Of a stretch of DNA of 64,000 nucleotides, positions 1 through 11,939 are shown piece after piece; positions within the stretch are counted from its first letter, which is position 1; each line of letters opens with the position of its first letter. The position numbers and the translations under genes were made by a program. Below the pieces are notes generated by a model. That model ran no database searches. It was not told where the DNA came from and saw only the letters and a list, made by a program, of their open reading frames with translations. The stretch is from Halicephalobus mephisto (taxonomy: Eukaryota > Nematoda > Chromadorea > Rhabditida > Panagrolaimidae), in the NCBI GenBank assembly GCA_009193035.1, contig SWDT01000022.1, forward strand, positions 248,001-312,000, written 5' to 3'.

Positions 1-320
1 AATCTGAAATTAGTCTTCAGAATTCTGGATTCTGAAGGTTGACTATTAATTCTGATTTTAGATTCAGAATCTATAGGTTTTATTACAGTATTATAAGTAC
101 TTTTGTAGTTTTAACTCTAAAATTAGAAATGTTTGGAACATGAATCCTCCAGATATAAGCACTTTTTAATTCAGAATTCTGAAGGTTGACCATTAATTCA
201 GATTTTAGATTCAGAATTATGAATTCGATTATCCTACTGTAAGTGCTTTTGTAGTTTTAACTCTAAAATTGGAACGTAGGTGTTTGGACAGAAACATCCG
301 GGACAGAAATATCACGTAAC
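1..320 (+). repeat. Left arm of a long inverted repeat
   Basis: This sequence recurs in reverse complement at 11940-12265, with scattered substitutions and small indels. The arm is itself a diverged direct duplication of about 165 bp: TTAGATTCAGAAT and TTTTGTAGTTTTAACTCTAAAATT each occur in both halves. The match begins at or before base 1 and ends at CACGTAAC near 320, after which the two flanks differ. It could be the terminal repeat of a large element, or simply two copies of a dispersed repeat in opposite orientation. Confidence 0.8.
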
Positions 321-512
321 TGAATTAACTCCTAAACTCTTTGACTCCTCCACAAATAAACTTTTAAATTTTTGCGAATAAAAATTTCGTAACAAATGTG
401 CGAACATCTGTGAATGAACTATTTTCACCGATTATTCGTCAAATAAAAATGAAGAGTCAAGGCAATTAGTAAATTTTCACTGACAGTCCACTTATGTGAC
501 TCTTGAAAACTT

Positions 513-1165
513 TTGAGACAGAAACTAGACTAGAAAGAGAGGACCCGGAACGATAGCCTGAACATCAGGGAACATGGGATACTGTAGGGCGTGAGTGAAA
601 TTTTCAGAAGTATTATGTTAGAACTTGTGCAGATGTTGGAACAGAGACTAAACTAGAAAGAGAGGACCTGAAGAAATAGCCTGAATATCAGGAAACATGG
701 AATACTGTAGGGCGTGAATGACTTTCGATTGTAGTTGTGTGGGAAATATATAGTCCATCTGTGTCTATTTGTGTGACTAAAAATGGACGCTATCTTCGAC
801 CTTCAGTTGAACTCTCAAAGTTACTATTGAGACAGAAAAGTAGACTAGAAAGAGAGGACCCGAAGAAATATCCTGAATATCAGGGAAAATAAGATACTGT
901 AGAACATGAGTAAAATTCTTAGGGATGTTATGTTAGAACTTGTGCAGATGTTGGAACAGAGACTAAACTAGAAAGAGAGGACCCGAAGAAATAGCCTGAA
1001 CATCAGGGAACATGGGATACTGTAGAACATGAATGAAATTCTTAGGGATGTTATGTTAGAACTTGTGCAGATGTTGGAACAGAGACTAAACTAGAAAGAG
1101 AGGACCTGAAGAAATAGCCTGAACATCAGGGAACATGGGATACTGTAGGGCGTGAGTGACTTTCG
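513..1165. repeat. Tandem repeat, about 125-bp unit, 5 copies
   Basis: Each unit contains GACTAAACTAGAAAGAGAGG, a block AGCCTGAACATCAGGGAACA and ATGGGATACTGTAG. Copies begin near 515, 640, 830, 955 and 1078. Between the second and third lies about 90 bp of other sequence. No coding frame runs through the array. Confidence 0.8.
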
Positions 1166-4100
1166 ATTGTAGTTTTGCAAAAAATATAAATTCCATCTGT
1201 CTATTTTCTTCTAGTAAAAAATATCACAATATTTCTGTTTTTTGTTCTGACAAGAAAAAAGTAAAACCAAAATTATAAAAATTAATATTTAAAAAATTTC
1301 GAAAGTGAACTTGGAAAATTTTTATTTCGAAAATAAAGATCTAAATTTTTAAAAATTATTTTATTAAAATTAAAAAACCAAAAAAATTTCAATTTTTAAA
1401 AAAATAATTTATAAAAAATAAAAGCATAAATTTTTTAGAAACAAAAATTTTAGAAAAAAGAAATTTTTAAAAATATTTTTTTAAAAGTAAAAATTTCATA
1501 AAAACAAAAATTTTTTTAAATATTTTTTTTAAAATAAAAATTTCAGAAAAACAAAAATTTTTTTAAAAACAAAAATTATTTAAAATATTTTTTAAAAAGT
1601 AAAAATTTCATAAAAAAGAAATTTTTAAAAATATTTTTTTAAAAACAAAAGTTTTTTAAAATATTTTTTTACATTATTTTTTTAAAAATAAAAATTTTAG
1701 AAAAAAGAAATTTTTAAAAATATTTTTTTTAAAATAAAAATTTCAGAAAAACAAAAGTTTTGGAAAAAAATTAAAAAGATACGTGATTTTGGGTTAGATC
1801 GATGAGCCGAATCAGAAAACGTTTTGAAAAATGGACTTTAGCAGGATGTGATTGTGCAACGAAACCAGTTCAAGAAACGACTGATTCCTCCACCAGATAT
1901 CCAGATTTTTTCAAACATATCGGAAATTTTTAATTTTTTACTTAATTAATGATTTTCAATTTTGAAGAATTAAATGAAATAATTCACTTTGATTTACGAA
2001 TATTTCGAAAAATCCAAAAAATCAAAAACAAGTCAATTATCGATTTTCATCATTTACAATTTTTCGGAATCTATTAGGCGATCTTCGAACCTTAGAATTA
2101 CGAATTCTACAAATTTTAAAAAATTATTTTTTAAATAAAAAGATTTTAAAATTTAATAGATGATTCTCGAATTTTAGAAGAATTACGAAAATATGAAATT
2201 TCAATTTTTAGTCTTGAGTGGAAATTTTCAAAAATTCGTTTCAAGAGAACTTCTACAAATTTTAAAAAATAATTTTTTAAATAAAAAGATTTTAAAATTT
2301 AATAGATGATTCTCGAACTTTAGAAGAATTACGAAAATGTAAAGTTTCAATTTTTAGTCTTGAGTGGAAATTTTCAAAAATTCCTTTCAAGAGAATTTTT
2401 AGAAATTTTAAAAACTAATTTTTTAAATAAAAAGATTTTAAAATTTAATAGATGATTTTCGAATTTTAGAAGAATTACGAAAATATGAAATTTCGATTTT
2501 TGGTTTCGAGTGGAAAATTCCGAAAAACTGTATCAGAACAGTCTTCTTAGAATTTTAAGACAAATATTTATAATTGTCATAGGATCATAAATCAAAACCC
2601 GTCAAATGATCTTCGAACCTAGAAAAATGACGAAAATATAAATTTCATCGTTTCCGGTCTCGAATGGAAAAGTTTAGTTTTGGGTTTCGAATAGAAATTT
2701 CAGTTTTAGATCTTGAGTGGAAAAGTTCAGTTTTGGTCTCGAGTGGAAATTATTAACTTTGGGTCTTAAACAGAAATTTTAGTCTTGGGTCTTGAATGGA
2801 AATTTTTAATTTTAGTCTCGAGCGGAAAATTCCAGTTTTGGTCTTGAATGGAAAATTTTAACTTTGGATCTTAAACAGAAATTTTAGTCTTAGGTCTTGA
2901 GTGGAAATTTTTAATTTTGGGTCTTGAATGGAAAAGTTCAAAAATTGATGTCAAAACAACTTTTTTTGAATTTTATAAATGTTCCTATTTGTATTACAAA
3001 TATAGATTCGAATTTATTGGATGATTTCGAAAATGTGAATTACGAAAAAATAAAATTCCAATTTTGGGTTTCGACCGGAAAATTTCAGAAATTTTTCTGA
3101 ATTTTATTTTAAAAATTTTTTCTAATAATATGATTTTTAAATTCACAGGATTTTTTTGAAATTTTGCAGATATATAAAAATAAAATTTTATAATTTTTGG
3201 TCCCGAGTGGAAATTTTTAGAATTTCGTTCCAGGACCATTTTTTAAGAATTTTCCGTTAAATATCTACAACATTATAATTCTAAAAGTTTCTAGAACAAC
3301 ATAAGCAAAAATTTTTATATTTCTTGGTCCCGACTGGAAAATTTCAAAAATTCGCGTTGAGACAATTTTTAAAAATTTCATTACTAATATTTATAATTTT
3401 AGCAATAGGATAATTCTGAAACCTTCTAGAACAACATAAACACTAAATTTCACAACTTTTGGTCCCGACTGGAAAACTGAAAATTCGCGTTGAGACAATT
3501 TTTAAAAATATCATCACAAATATTTTTATAATAGGATAACTCTAAAAAGCTTTAAAAGACTCCTGGAAACGAAAATAGTTTCAGCGGATTAGACGAAGCG
3601 TGGATCTCCCTTTGACTGCAGAATCACGCGGAGGCTGTTTTTGAAGTCAAAAGAACGAAGACGTGCACTATTTCTTCTTCTTCTGTTCAGATACGGGTTT
3701 TGGACTCCCCTTCGAGGTTACAGATCAACAAGAAAAACTGGTCAATGTCTAAAGTTTAAAGAAAAAAATTTTTAATTTTTTTAAAAATAAAAAGTTTAAT
3801 TTCTTATTTTAAAAAAATTTAAACTTTTTATTTTAAAAAAAATTAAAAACTTCAATTTTAAAGTTTTCAAAAATAATCTAAAAATTACTTTTTTTAATTT
3901 TCCAAAAACATTTAAAAATTACTAAAAATAGAAAAATTTGCATAAACCAATTTCTTACAACCTTCTTATTCCCATCCAGTCGCAACCATAAAAATCAACA
4001 AAAAAAACTCCCATTTACAACCCCTCGGCCACCACTTCCAAATCCAGAACTTCATCCAATTACTGCCAAAAATCAAAAACTAAAATCCCTCAAATCCCAC

Positions 4101-4210
4101 TTCTCCACATTGACATTTTGAGTTTTATCAAAAAAGTTGCCATGAAATTAAACAAAACTCAAACAAATTAATTGATAGTAAATCCAAAAACGATCGGGGG
4201 TGCATCTGCT
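1166..4210. other. AT-rich intergenic DNA with dispersed repeat copies
   Basis: From 1240 to 1760 the sequence is almost only A and T in AAAAATTT-type runs. From 2090 to 2520 three copies of an approximately 180-bp unit occur, and from 2640 to 3480 there are many copies of the GGTC(T/C)(C/T)GAnTGGAAA motif found across the window. A short less AT-rich patch at 3590-3720 has reading frames on both strands with possible acceptors, but none extends far enough to call a gene. Confidence 0.6.
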
Positions 4211-4214
4211 TCTT

Positions 4215-4500
4215 TCATAATCCATTCTTGTAGACGAATCAGTGCAGCTCCATGCTACAGCCAGTTTCCAATGGATTTCTCGACGTTACTTCTTTTCTCC
4301 GCGTTTTTTTCATCTCGCGCTAAACAAGAAAGTTTTCAGAGAAAAGAAATAACGTTAAGAAAACAAATAATAAAGAAGATACAAATACCGATGACAAAAA
4401 GCTGAGTTAAAAGTGGAACGAAGGGGTAGAGAGATCCGGCAGCAACCGAAAATTCTAAACAATACCATATAGCACTTCCAAGCGTCAAAACCCAACCTGT
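4215..4500 (-). other. Candidate exons of an unidentified membrane protein
   Basis: Directly below the Acinus stop codon, minus-strand sequence starts after an acceptor (CTGTACAG at about 4501). It reads as a hydrophobic stretch beginning GWVLTLGSAIWYCLEF and continuing LYPFVPLLTQLFVI. A possible donor lies at about 4394, and an acceptor (TTGTTTAG, about 4318) leads into the charged frame ARDEKNAEKRSNVEK. The position, 15 bp after Acinus, would suit an SL2-type downstream gene, but no in-frame ATG precedes the hydrophobic stretch. I do not recognise the family, and it may be a remnant. Confidence 0.25.
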
Positions 4501-4514
4501 ACAGCCTCTTAATT

Positions 4515-6764
4515 CTATGGACGTCGTGGAGAACGGCGAGGCGGAGAACGACGTCTAGGAGATGGTGACAATCTTTGAGAAGAGCGGCGTCTCGGCGAAA
4601 ACGGTCGTCTCGGAGGAGATCGGCGACGTGGAGGCGGTGAATCCCGACGGGTACGCTTACGATCCGGTGAACGACTACGAGATACAGAACGAGAAATTCT
4701 ACGTCTGACAGGACTATTAGCTCTCGGTAGTGGTGACGGTGGTAACGGTGATACCTTCCGACGCTCTATAGCTTTACGAGCTTGATTACGAGCAGCTTCC
4801 TCCTCAGTTAAAGGCAAATAATAAATAGCAGGTTCTGTCTTTGTTTTACGGAAAAGTTGTTCAATTGATTTCTTCTCTTCGTCTAAAATTAATGATCACT
4901 ATTATTAAACGAACAAACAACTTACGTCGTTTTTCACGATCAACTTTTTCTTCGCGAACCCTCGGACTCGACGCCTCTTCCTGCTTCGTAGATCTAGACG
5001 ATTCATCATCGACGGATTCAGTTCTTACTACCTTCTTAATTACACCACGAAAATGATCAAACTAAAAAATTGATGAATTTTAAAAACCACTTCAAAACTA
5101 ACCTCATCCTCAGTACTGTAGTCGACAGCGATCTCCGTCTTGTTTCCTGGAGGCCATTCAATGTTGTGAAGAGCACCTCTTGCTTTGGACGCTTCATCCA
5201 CAGATGCATACTGTAACAGTACGTAAAATTACAGCCAAATAAAAGTTAAAACTCACTTTGACAAAACAATGACTGCGAATAGAATCAATCCAAAATTCTT
5301 TCTCAACATCAAACTCACCAAACTTCTTCAGAACATTCTGCAAACTTCCCAATGTGAATGGTCTCTTCAAGTTGCGGACATGGATGTAGACGGATTCCGG
5401 ATTCTTTGCAGGAGAAACATCACGTCGACGAACAAAACCATCATCAGTTAACGGATCCTCCTCGGTTTTCGGACGTTTAGGACGATCTGGCGACTTGACA
5501 TATACAACTCCTTCTGTGTAAACTTCTGGCTCTGAAAGGAATTGCTTATTCAACAGCATAAATAGTAAAAACTCTTACTTTTGGTCTTGACTGTAGTGCT
5601 TTCTTCTTCGTAGTCAAGTTCCTCCGTTGGCTCAGCACTTGGAGCGAAAGCAGACCCATTCGAAGTTTGTGGAGCACGAGCAGGAGAACTGGAACGGGCA
5701 GGAGTGTTGTTTTCAGAAGATTCATCATTTTCAGCCCTGAAATCATATATGAATTGCGTAAATTTAGGAAATACGTACCCTGAAACAACATTGGCACTTG
5801 GTTCTCGAGAACGTTCGGGTTCCTCGGACGGTTCTTTGGAAATTCCACGTTCTTGAGAAATTCCCGGCACTTCAGCATCTTCTTTGGTTTGACTGGCTTC
5901 CTTTTCTGGAGAAGGTTCGGGGGCTTTCTTGGATTTCTTAGCTGGAGGTTCAGGAGAAGCTTTCTTAGATTCCTTAGGTTCAGGTTCAGAAGCTTTCGCT
6001 GACTTCTTAGCTGGGCGTTCTGGAGAAGATTCAGAAACTTTCCTTGACTTCTTAGGTTGAGGTTCAGAGGCTTTCTTAGGCTGAGGTTCAGGAGAAGGTT
6101 CAGAAACTTTCTTTGACTTCTTGGCTGGAGGTTCAGGAGAAGACTCAGAGGCTTTCTTAGATTTCTTGGCCGGAGGTTCAGGAGAAGGTTCCTTAACTGG
6201 AGATTTTTCTTTCTTTGGGACTGGTGATTGTTCCTTGGTGGACTTTCCAGGAGACTTGACAGGAGAACCAGCCTTCTCAGGAGACTTGACAGGAGAACTA
6301 GCCTTCTCAGGAGACTTCATCGGTGAGGCACTCTTAGTTGGGGATTTCTGGGGTGAAACATGTCCGTTCTCGGAACAGCCATTTTCAGAATCGTCGTGTC
6401 TGCCAACTAAACAGAAATTATATATGAAGATTAAAAGTTACGGTCGGTAAACCAACCTGCTGCCAGCATTTGCTGCTGAGAAGCGCGGTACTGAGCGATG
6501 ACACTTGAAGACGAATTGGGCGATTTCTGAAAAAACATTTATATATGAATATCAACCTTAACAACCTACCACTGGACTACTGTGAGCCGACGAAGCATCT
6601 GAAACCTCCATAGCCCCGGTGGTGATGAAGCTTCTGAGCCGATCAACGAGGACATTCTTATTGCCGTTAGCCGAAAGTCCTCGTTTCTTAAGTTCTGCTC
6701 GCAATTCAACAACCTTCAGCGATGAAAGTGGCACTCCATCGACAAGAGGATCTTCTTCGGACAT
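4515..6764 (-). CDS. acin-1: Acinus homologue (SAP, RRM and RSB motif; splicing factor)
   Basis: Acinus is a scaffold of the ASAP complex (Acinus, RNPS1, SAP18) that works with the exon-junction complex in splicing. Eight exons fit. The first encodes an N-terminal SAP domain (LSSLKVVELRAELKKRGLS). The long third exon (about 6405-5773) is a low-complexity Pro/Ser/Lys region built on SPVKSPEKA and EPPAKKSKKASE-type repeats. An RRM follows, with VYIHVRNLKRPFTLGSL, FWIDSIRSHCFVK and LHNIEWPPGNK in the order expected for Acinus. The last exon opens with the RNPS1-SAP18-binding motif (EQLFRKTKTEPAIYYLPLT) and ends in an Arg/Ser/Pro-rich tail. I chose the ATG at 6764, since the upstream TTG is not a start. 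The domain order identifies the protein; exact ends of the internal exons are approximate. Confidence 0.93.
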
Positions 6765-7569
6765 TTCCAACGACGGATATTAAAAACAATAAAGTTTAAG
6801 TAAAAAAAATTCTTCGAGGACAGTGTCGAAACAACCGCAGAAAAAAAAGGCGGTCGCCAAGCCTGACTCGCACGCACTTTCCCTTCGAGACCATTCTCAA
6901 TCGTTCTCGTCAGTCAAACAAAACTGGCAATGTTCTTTATGAAATTATCTGCAAAAGGCACTTTCCATTCGAGACCATTTTTATTTTTCTTGTATCAAAC
7001 AAAAACATCAAAATCATATATGAAAATTAATCACAATCGATTTTCTACTCGAGATCGTTTCCATTGATCAAAGTTGTTTATAAAAATAATTTTTCGCACT
7101 TTCCACTCGAGACTACTTTTATTTTCTTGTATCAAACAAAAACATCGAAATCATATATGAAAATTAATTACAATCGATTTTCCATTCAAGATTATTTTTA
7201 TTGATCAAAGTTGTTTATAAAAATAATTTTTCGCACTTTCCATTCGAGACCATTTTTATCTTTTTTATATCAAACAAAAACATAAAAATTATATATGAAA
7301 ATTAATTACAATTTTCCACTGAAAACCATTTTTATCCTTTTTGCTGGTAAATAAAAATACAAAAATAATTTATAAAAATAAATTTCCATTCGGAATTATT
7401 TAAAATTTTCAAAGATGTTTATAAAAATAAATTCCATTATTTTCCATTCTGGAGTACTTTTGTCAAGATTAAAGTTGTTTTATAAAATTCTTCACAAAAC
7501 CACTACAATCGAACAATTAACAACAACCACCGGCACAAAACTGAGTCGATATGATTCAAAAAATTAAAA
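6765..7569. repeat. Intergenic region with about 125-bp imperfect tandem repeats
   Basis: The repeats (about 6950-7460) contain CTTTCCATTCGAGACCATTT, the reverse complement of the window-wide GGTCTCGAATGGAAA motif. They also contain ATCAAACAAAAACATC, CATATATGAAAATTAA and GATCAAAGTTGTTTATAAAA. The region separates the 3' end of the TOP3B-like gene from the 5' end of Acinus, both on the minus strand. The 180 bp next to Acinus (6790-6960) are less repetitive and probably hold its promoter or trans-splice region. Confidence 0.65.
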
Positions 7570-10500
7570 TTAAAAATATTTTTTTCGTTTTTGTTCAAAA
7601 TCACCAGAAAACGAAGCAGTCGGTAAACTAAAAAAAATAAATTTTTTCATTTTTATTTTAAAAAAACTTACATTTCTTGTTTCCTTTTTAATAAAGTACT
7701 TTTACCACGACAATTAGCATCAGAATCATCACTGTGGGGTCTTCTGGTGACTGTTGGGTTCTTCTTCGTCAAAACAGAATCCCTACCGTATTGATTACGA
7801 GGCTTGTGAGGTTTAGCGAATATTCTTTCTTCAATTCTGGTTCCAAAATGAGGATCTCTCAGCTCAAAACAATCTAAAATTTAAAAATTGTTATTTAAAA
7901 AACAAAAACTATTATTTTTAAACCAAATAAAATAATCATTTTAAAGTAAAAAATATTTTTAAAATAAAAATCACTTTTTTAAACAAAATAAAATTGAAAA
8001 ATACTTTTAAAATAAAAATTATTTTTTAAAATAAAATAAAGTTAAAAAATATTTTTAAAATAAAAACGAATAAAAATCATTTTTTTAAATAAAATTAAAA
8101 AATATTTTTAAAATAAAAATAAATAAAAATCACTTTTTTAAACAAAATAAAATTGAAAAATATTTTAAAAGTAAAAATTATTTTTTTAAACAAAATAAAA
8201 TTGAAAAATACTTTTAAAATAAAAACGAATAAAAATCATTTTTTAAAATAAAGTTAAAAAATATTTTTAAAGTAAAAATTATTTTTTAAAATTAAATTAA
8301 ATTAAAAAACTATTTTCAAATAAAATAAAAATTACTTTTTTACATAAAAATAATTTTAAAAATACAAACCTTTAAAATCCGGAGCAAATTTTTCAAAATT
8401 TTCCACAAAAATTTTAAACTGTAATTTGAATTGATCCAGAACATAAGTACGAACTTCTTCAAAATCCCTTTTTCCAGTGGCAATTTCCATCAACAATGCT
8501 TCTACTGTAGCCCTCAAAGTAGGATTGAGAATATCCGGGACTGAATTTTTATAAGAATTATACAACCTAAGACCGAGTTTCGTCGGTTTCAGACATCTGG
8601 AATCCTTGTCTAAAGTCACATATTTCCTTTTCAAAATATTCGAAATATGTCCAGGAATACTTCCATCCGTTCCTATTCTATGTTTTTCCATCAATCCAAT
8701 TAATTCCGATTCCGTAATAAGAGCCGGAGGTTGAGTCTTCTGTTCCTTAATTTTGACAGATACAATACTAGGTTTACTACCTTCACATCCATAACCAGAT
8801 CCACATCCAGGTTTACATTCAGACGTACATTCAGATCCATGTCCAGATCTACATTCAGGTCTACATCCAGATCCACATCCAGATCCATGTCCATGTCCAG
8901 ATCCAGATCCATATTCATGTCCATGTCCAGATCTACATTCAGGTCTATATCCAGATCCAGATCTATATCCATATTCATATCCATGTCCAGATCCAGATCC
9001 ATATCCTTCTGTTTCTTCTACTCGATCCCAGGGCAACAGACTAGTGTATCCTTGGTCGTCAATTTTCTGGATTTTTCTCTTAAAAGTTAATCCATTTCCA
9101 AGATCGAAAATTAAATCCAAAGTATGATACTTATGTGGACGTAAAAACGATGCCAAAAAATGACGAGAAATCAAATCATAAATTTTTGTTTTTTTTTCAT
9201 CTAAATTTAATTTTCCATGAATTACTGTAGTCGGTAAAATAGGTTGATGATCACCAACATCAATTCCATAATTTATTTTAGTTGAATTTTTGTAACTTTC
9301 CCAATCCATACTTTCATCCACTAATCCTATGTTTTCTTTTATCGCAATTACACGTTCTGAAGTTTTCAAATCTTCCGGATATTTCGTTGTTTCTGTTCTT
9401 GGATACGATATCAAACCTCTTGAATATAATTTTTCTGCTGTTTCCATTGTTTCATTCGGACTAAAACCATGAATTTTCGAACATTCTTGAAGCAAACTGA
9501 TCGTGTTCAATCCAGCCGGGGGTTCTATCGAGTGATCCGTCCGTTTGATTGATGTAATTTCGCAAAATTTTCTATTTTCTATAGAAATTGCCACTTTTTC
9601 TGCTTCTTCTTTCGTTTCAAAGTTATTTGAATTAATTTTTATTTTTTTTCCATCAAGGACGATCGTCACGACGACTTGGTACTTTGTCTTGATCTCGTGA
9701 GATATGGCTTTGTGATATCTCTCGACGCAGAATCCCAAGCAAGGAGTTTGACAAGGTCCAAAAGAAACATGAGGAACATCCAATGACCGTAATTTCGATC
9801 GAAGAATTGCTGTTTGATACTTGGAAAAAACCACTCCAATTCTGAGATCCAAATCATGTTTAGCAATATTGGCAAGATTCTGAAAAAAATTAGGTTTGAT
9901 TAAGTTATTCATAGCTTTCGGAGCGTCTTCAGCTGCGGAGAATCTGGCCCGGAAGACGACGTCCATAATGTCTCCCGTCGGGGGCATGTTCATCGAGTTC
10001 TTGACGCACTCCAGGACTTCGAAACAGATAGCTTCACCTTCTAGGTCGCAATCCAGCCAGAGGACAAGGACGTCTGCATCCTGGGCGACTTCAGACAGCT
10101 TCTTCGGAAGAGAACTGGAATTCGCCGGAGTGGATATTATTTTCCTTTCGAATAGTTCTTCTATTTCTTCTTTTTTCCCTCCTTGTTTTCCTTGAAAATC
10201 TTCGTTGAAAACATGACCAAAAGTACTGGTAACAACGAAATCTGCCGGAATACCTTTGAAAAAAGAAGAATACTCCAGAATAGTAATAGGGTCAGAAACC
10301 TTCCGATGATGCTCACTTCGGTCCCGGTACCTGGAGTTCGGGGCAAGGGTCCGAGCCAGTTCCTTCGCCATCAGGGGTTTTTCAGCGACGAACAAAACTC
10401 GAATTCTGTCCTTGCCCAAGGCCCTTATGTCAAAGTCGCTTTTAGGATAGAAGTAACTCCCCAGTCTCTTGATCAAATCCTCCTTCGATCCATGGGTGGA

Positions 10501-11213
10501 CAATCTGAAGGTGTCTAGTTCCGTCTTCAGTTCAGAAACCGTCATGGTTTCCCATGATTTCTTCAATTTCACATTTTGCAGGCCAGCTGTCTGAAAAACA
10601 ACATTCATATATGAAAATTAAAAAACATCCACAAATACAAATTGAAAAACATCCATATATGAGGAATTGGAAAATATCTATATATGGGTGAATTTAAAAA
10701 TACTCATATGAAAGTTCAGAAATAACATTCATATATGGGAAGTTTTAAAAATTCCATATACAAGAAATTTAGAAACATTCAGATATTAAAAATTGGGAGA
10801 TATCTATATATGATGAATTTTAAAAAATTATGAAAGTTCAGAAATAACATTCACTTATGGGAAGTTTTAAAAATCCCATATACAAGAAATTTAGAAATAT
10901 TCAGATATTAAAAATTGGGAGATATCTATATATGGTGAATTTAAAAATATTCATATATGAAAGTTCAGAAATAACATTCATATATGGGAAGTTTTAAAAA
11001 TCCCATATACAAGAAATTTAGAAACATTCAGATATTAAAAACTAAAGAACTTACAAGATCATCGATGCTAGATGTACAGGGAGCAGGTTCTAAAGATATT
11101 ACATGAGTGTTGATCCGGTCAATCAAGTCTTGTTTTTTTCCAGTTTTCTTCAACCCGAGTTCTCCACATTTGGCCTTCAACTTGTCCACAGTCCAGCTTT
11201 GACCCGCAATCAT
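7570..11213 (-). CDS. DNA/RNA topoisomerase III-beta-like protein with two SAP domains
   Basis: Type IA topoisomerases cut one strand through a 5'-phosphotyrosine; TOP3B acts on DNA and mRNA. Four exons (11213-11055, 10590-8370, 7873-7672, 7627-7570) give 879 residues in one frame. Two SAP motifs come first: DKLKAKCGELGLKKTGKK in exon 1, and VSELKTELDTFRLSTHGSK in exon 2. TOPRIM follows (VLFVAEKP at about residue 118, acidic LDCDLEGE at about 232). The active-site tyrosine is about residue 449 in GLISYPRTETT, and SFGPCQTPCLGFCVERY also matches TOP3B better than TOP3A. About 70 residues of Gly/Ser/Cys/His-rich repeat interrupt the core at about 582-655. The C-terminal zinc ribbons and RGG tail of animal TOP3B are absent; the chain ends in a basic tail. 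The start ATG follows TTTCCTCAG, a likely trans-splice acceptor. Exon 3 could alternatively end at a TAA beside its donor. Confidence 0.9.
7874..8369. repeat. Intron of simple A/T repeats in the TOP3B-like gene
   Basis: This intron is almost wholly AAAATAAAAAT and TTTTTAAA blocks, in diverged units of about 60 bp. It has no coding potential. The splice sites at both ends keep the topoisomerase frame. Confidence 0.7.
10625..11040. repeat. About 125-bp tandem repeat in intron 1 of the TOP3B-like gene
   Basis: Three copies begin near 10709, 10836 and 10958. Each carries GAAAGTTCAGAAATAACATT, TGGGAAGTTTTAAAAAT, CATATACAAGAAATTTAGAA and GGGAGATATCTATATATG. The recurring CATATATG-type octamer is also common in other introns of the window. 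Confidence 0.8.
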
Positions 11214-11939
11214 CACGAGGTGCTGAGGAAATTTGCATGTAATCCACAAGAGAAAAATGAGACGGATCGGAAAAAATTTACTTTTCTTTCGCGTCGGGAT
11301 TTCGGTTTTTTTGATTTCTAAAATTGAACTTTATAATTATATATAAAAATAAAAATAAACGTTTTTAACAAAATTATATCGGTAAAAATTTTTTAGAAAA
11401 TTGAAAATTCAAAAATAATTTTTCCGAAATTATGTTATTTTGGAAATTAAAAATTAAATTTTTCCACGAAACGATCTCGACACGAATTTTCGGAATTTTC
11501 TGGAATTCGAATCTGGAGATGGAGATTCGGGAACTCTTGAAATTCCGACGGGATTTTAGAAATTTCTGGATTTCGGAAAATTTTGGATATTTTTTGGAAA
11601 TTCTGGAAATTTCCAGAAATCTTCGAAAATTTCAAAACACTCCATTAGATTCCAAAACATGAAAATTTCCACTGAAGTTTAAAGTTTCAAAATTTTTCAT
11701 AAAATTTCAAAAATTTACAAAAAATTCTAAAATATTTCAGAAATTTACATATTGATGCAACATGGACTTTCTCTAGTGATGGAGTAAGTACAACTTCTTA
11801 ATATACTCTTTATCCAACGACATCTGTTATAAACAACGCTATAAAAACCTGATTCCAAAATGGTGAGAATCACACCGCCCTAGCAGGGACTTTCGTGGTA
11901 GGAGTCCGCATTCGGTTCCACCCACGTAGGATCCTGAGA
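11214..11939. other. Intergenic region upstream of the TOP3B-like gene
   Basis: AT-rich sequence with GGAATTTTCTGGAAATT-type stretches (11430-11700). The more GC-rich part at 11750-11939 contains GCAGGGACTTTCGTGGTAGG. The reverse complement of the GGGACTTTCGTGG core appears again at about 14856-14870 and 15192-15205 (CCACGAAAGTCCC), so it belongs to a dispersed repeat. I see no gene in it. Confidence 0.5.

Noticed and set aside
8700..9090. Met/Asp/Leu- and Arg/Ser/Thr-rich frames opposite the topoisomerase
   Set aside because: They are shadow frames of the hexamer-repeat insert in the topoisomerase gene.
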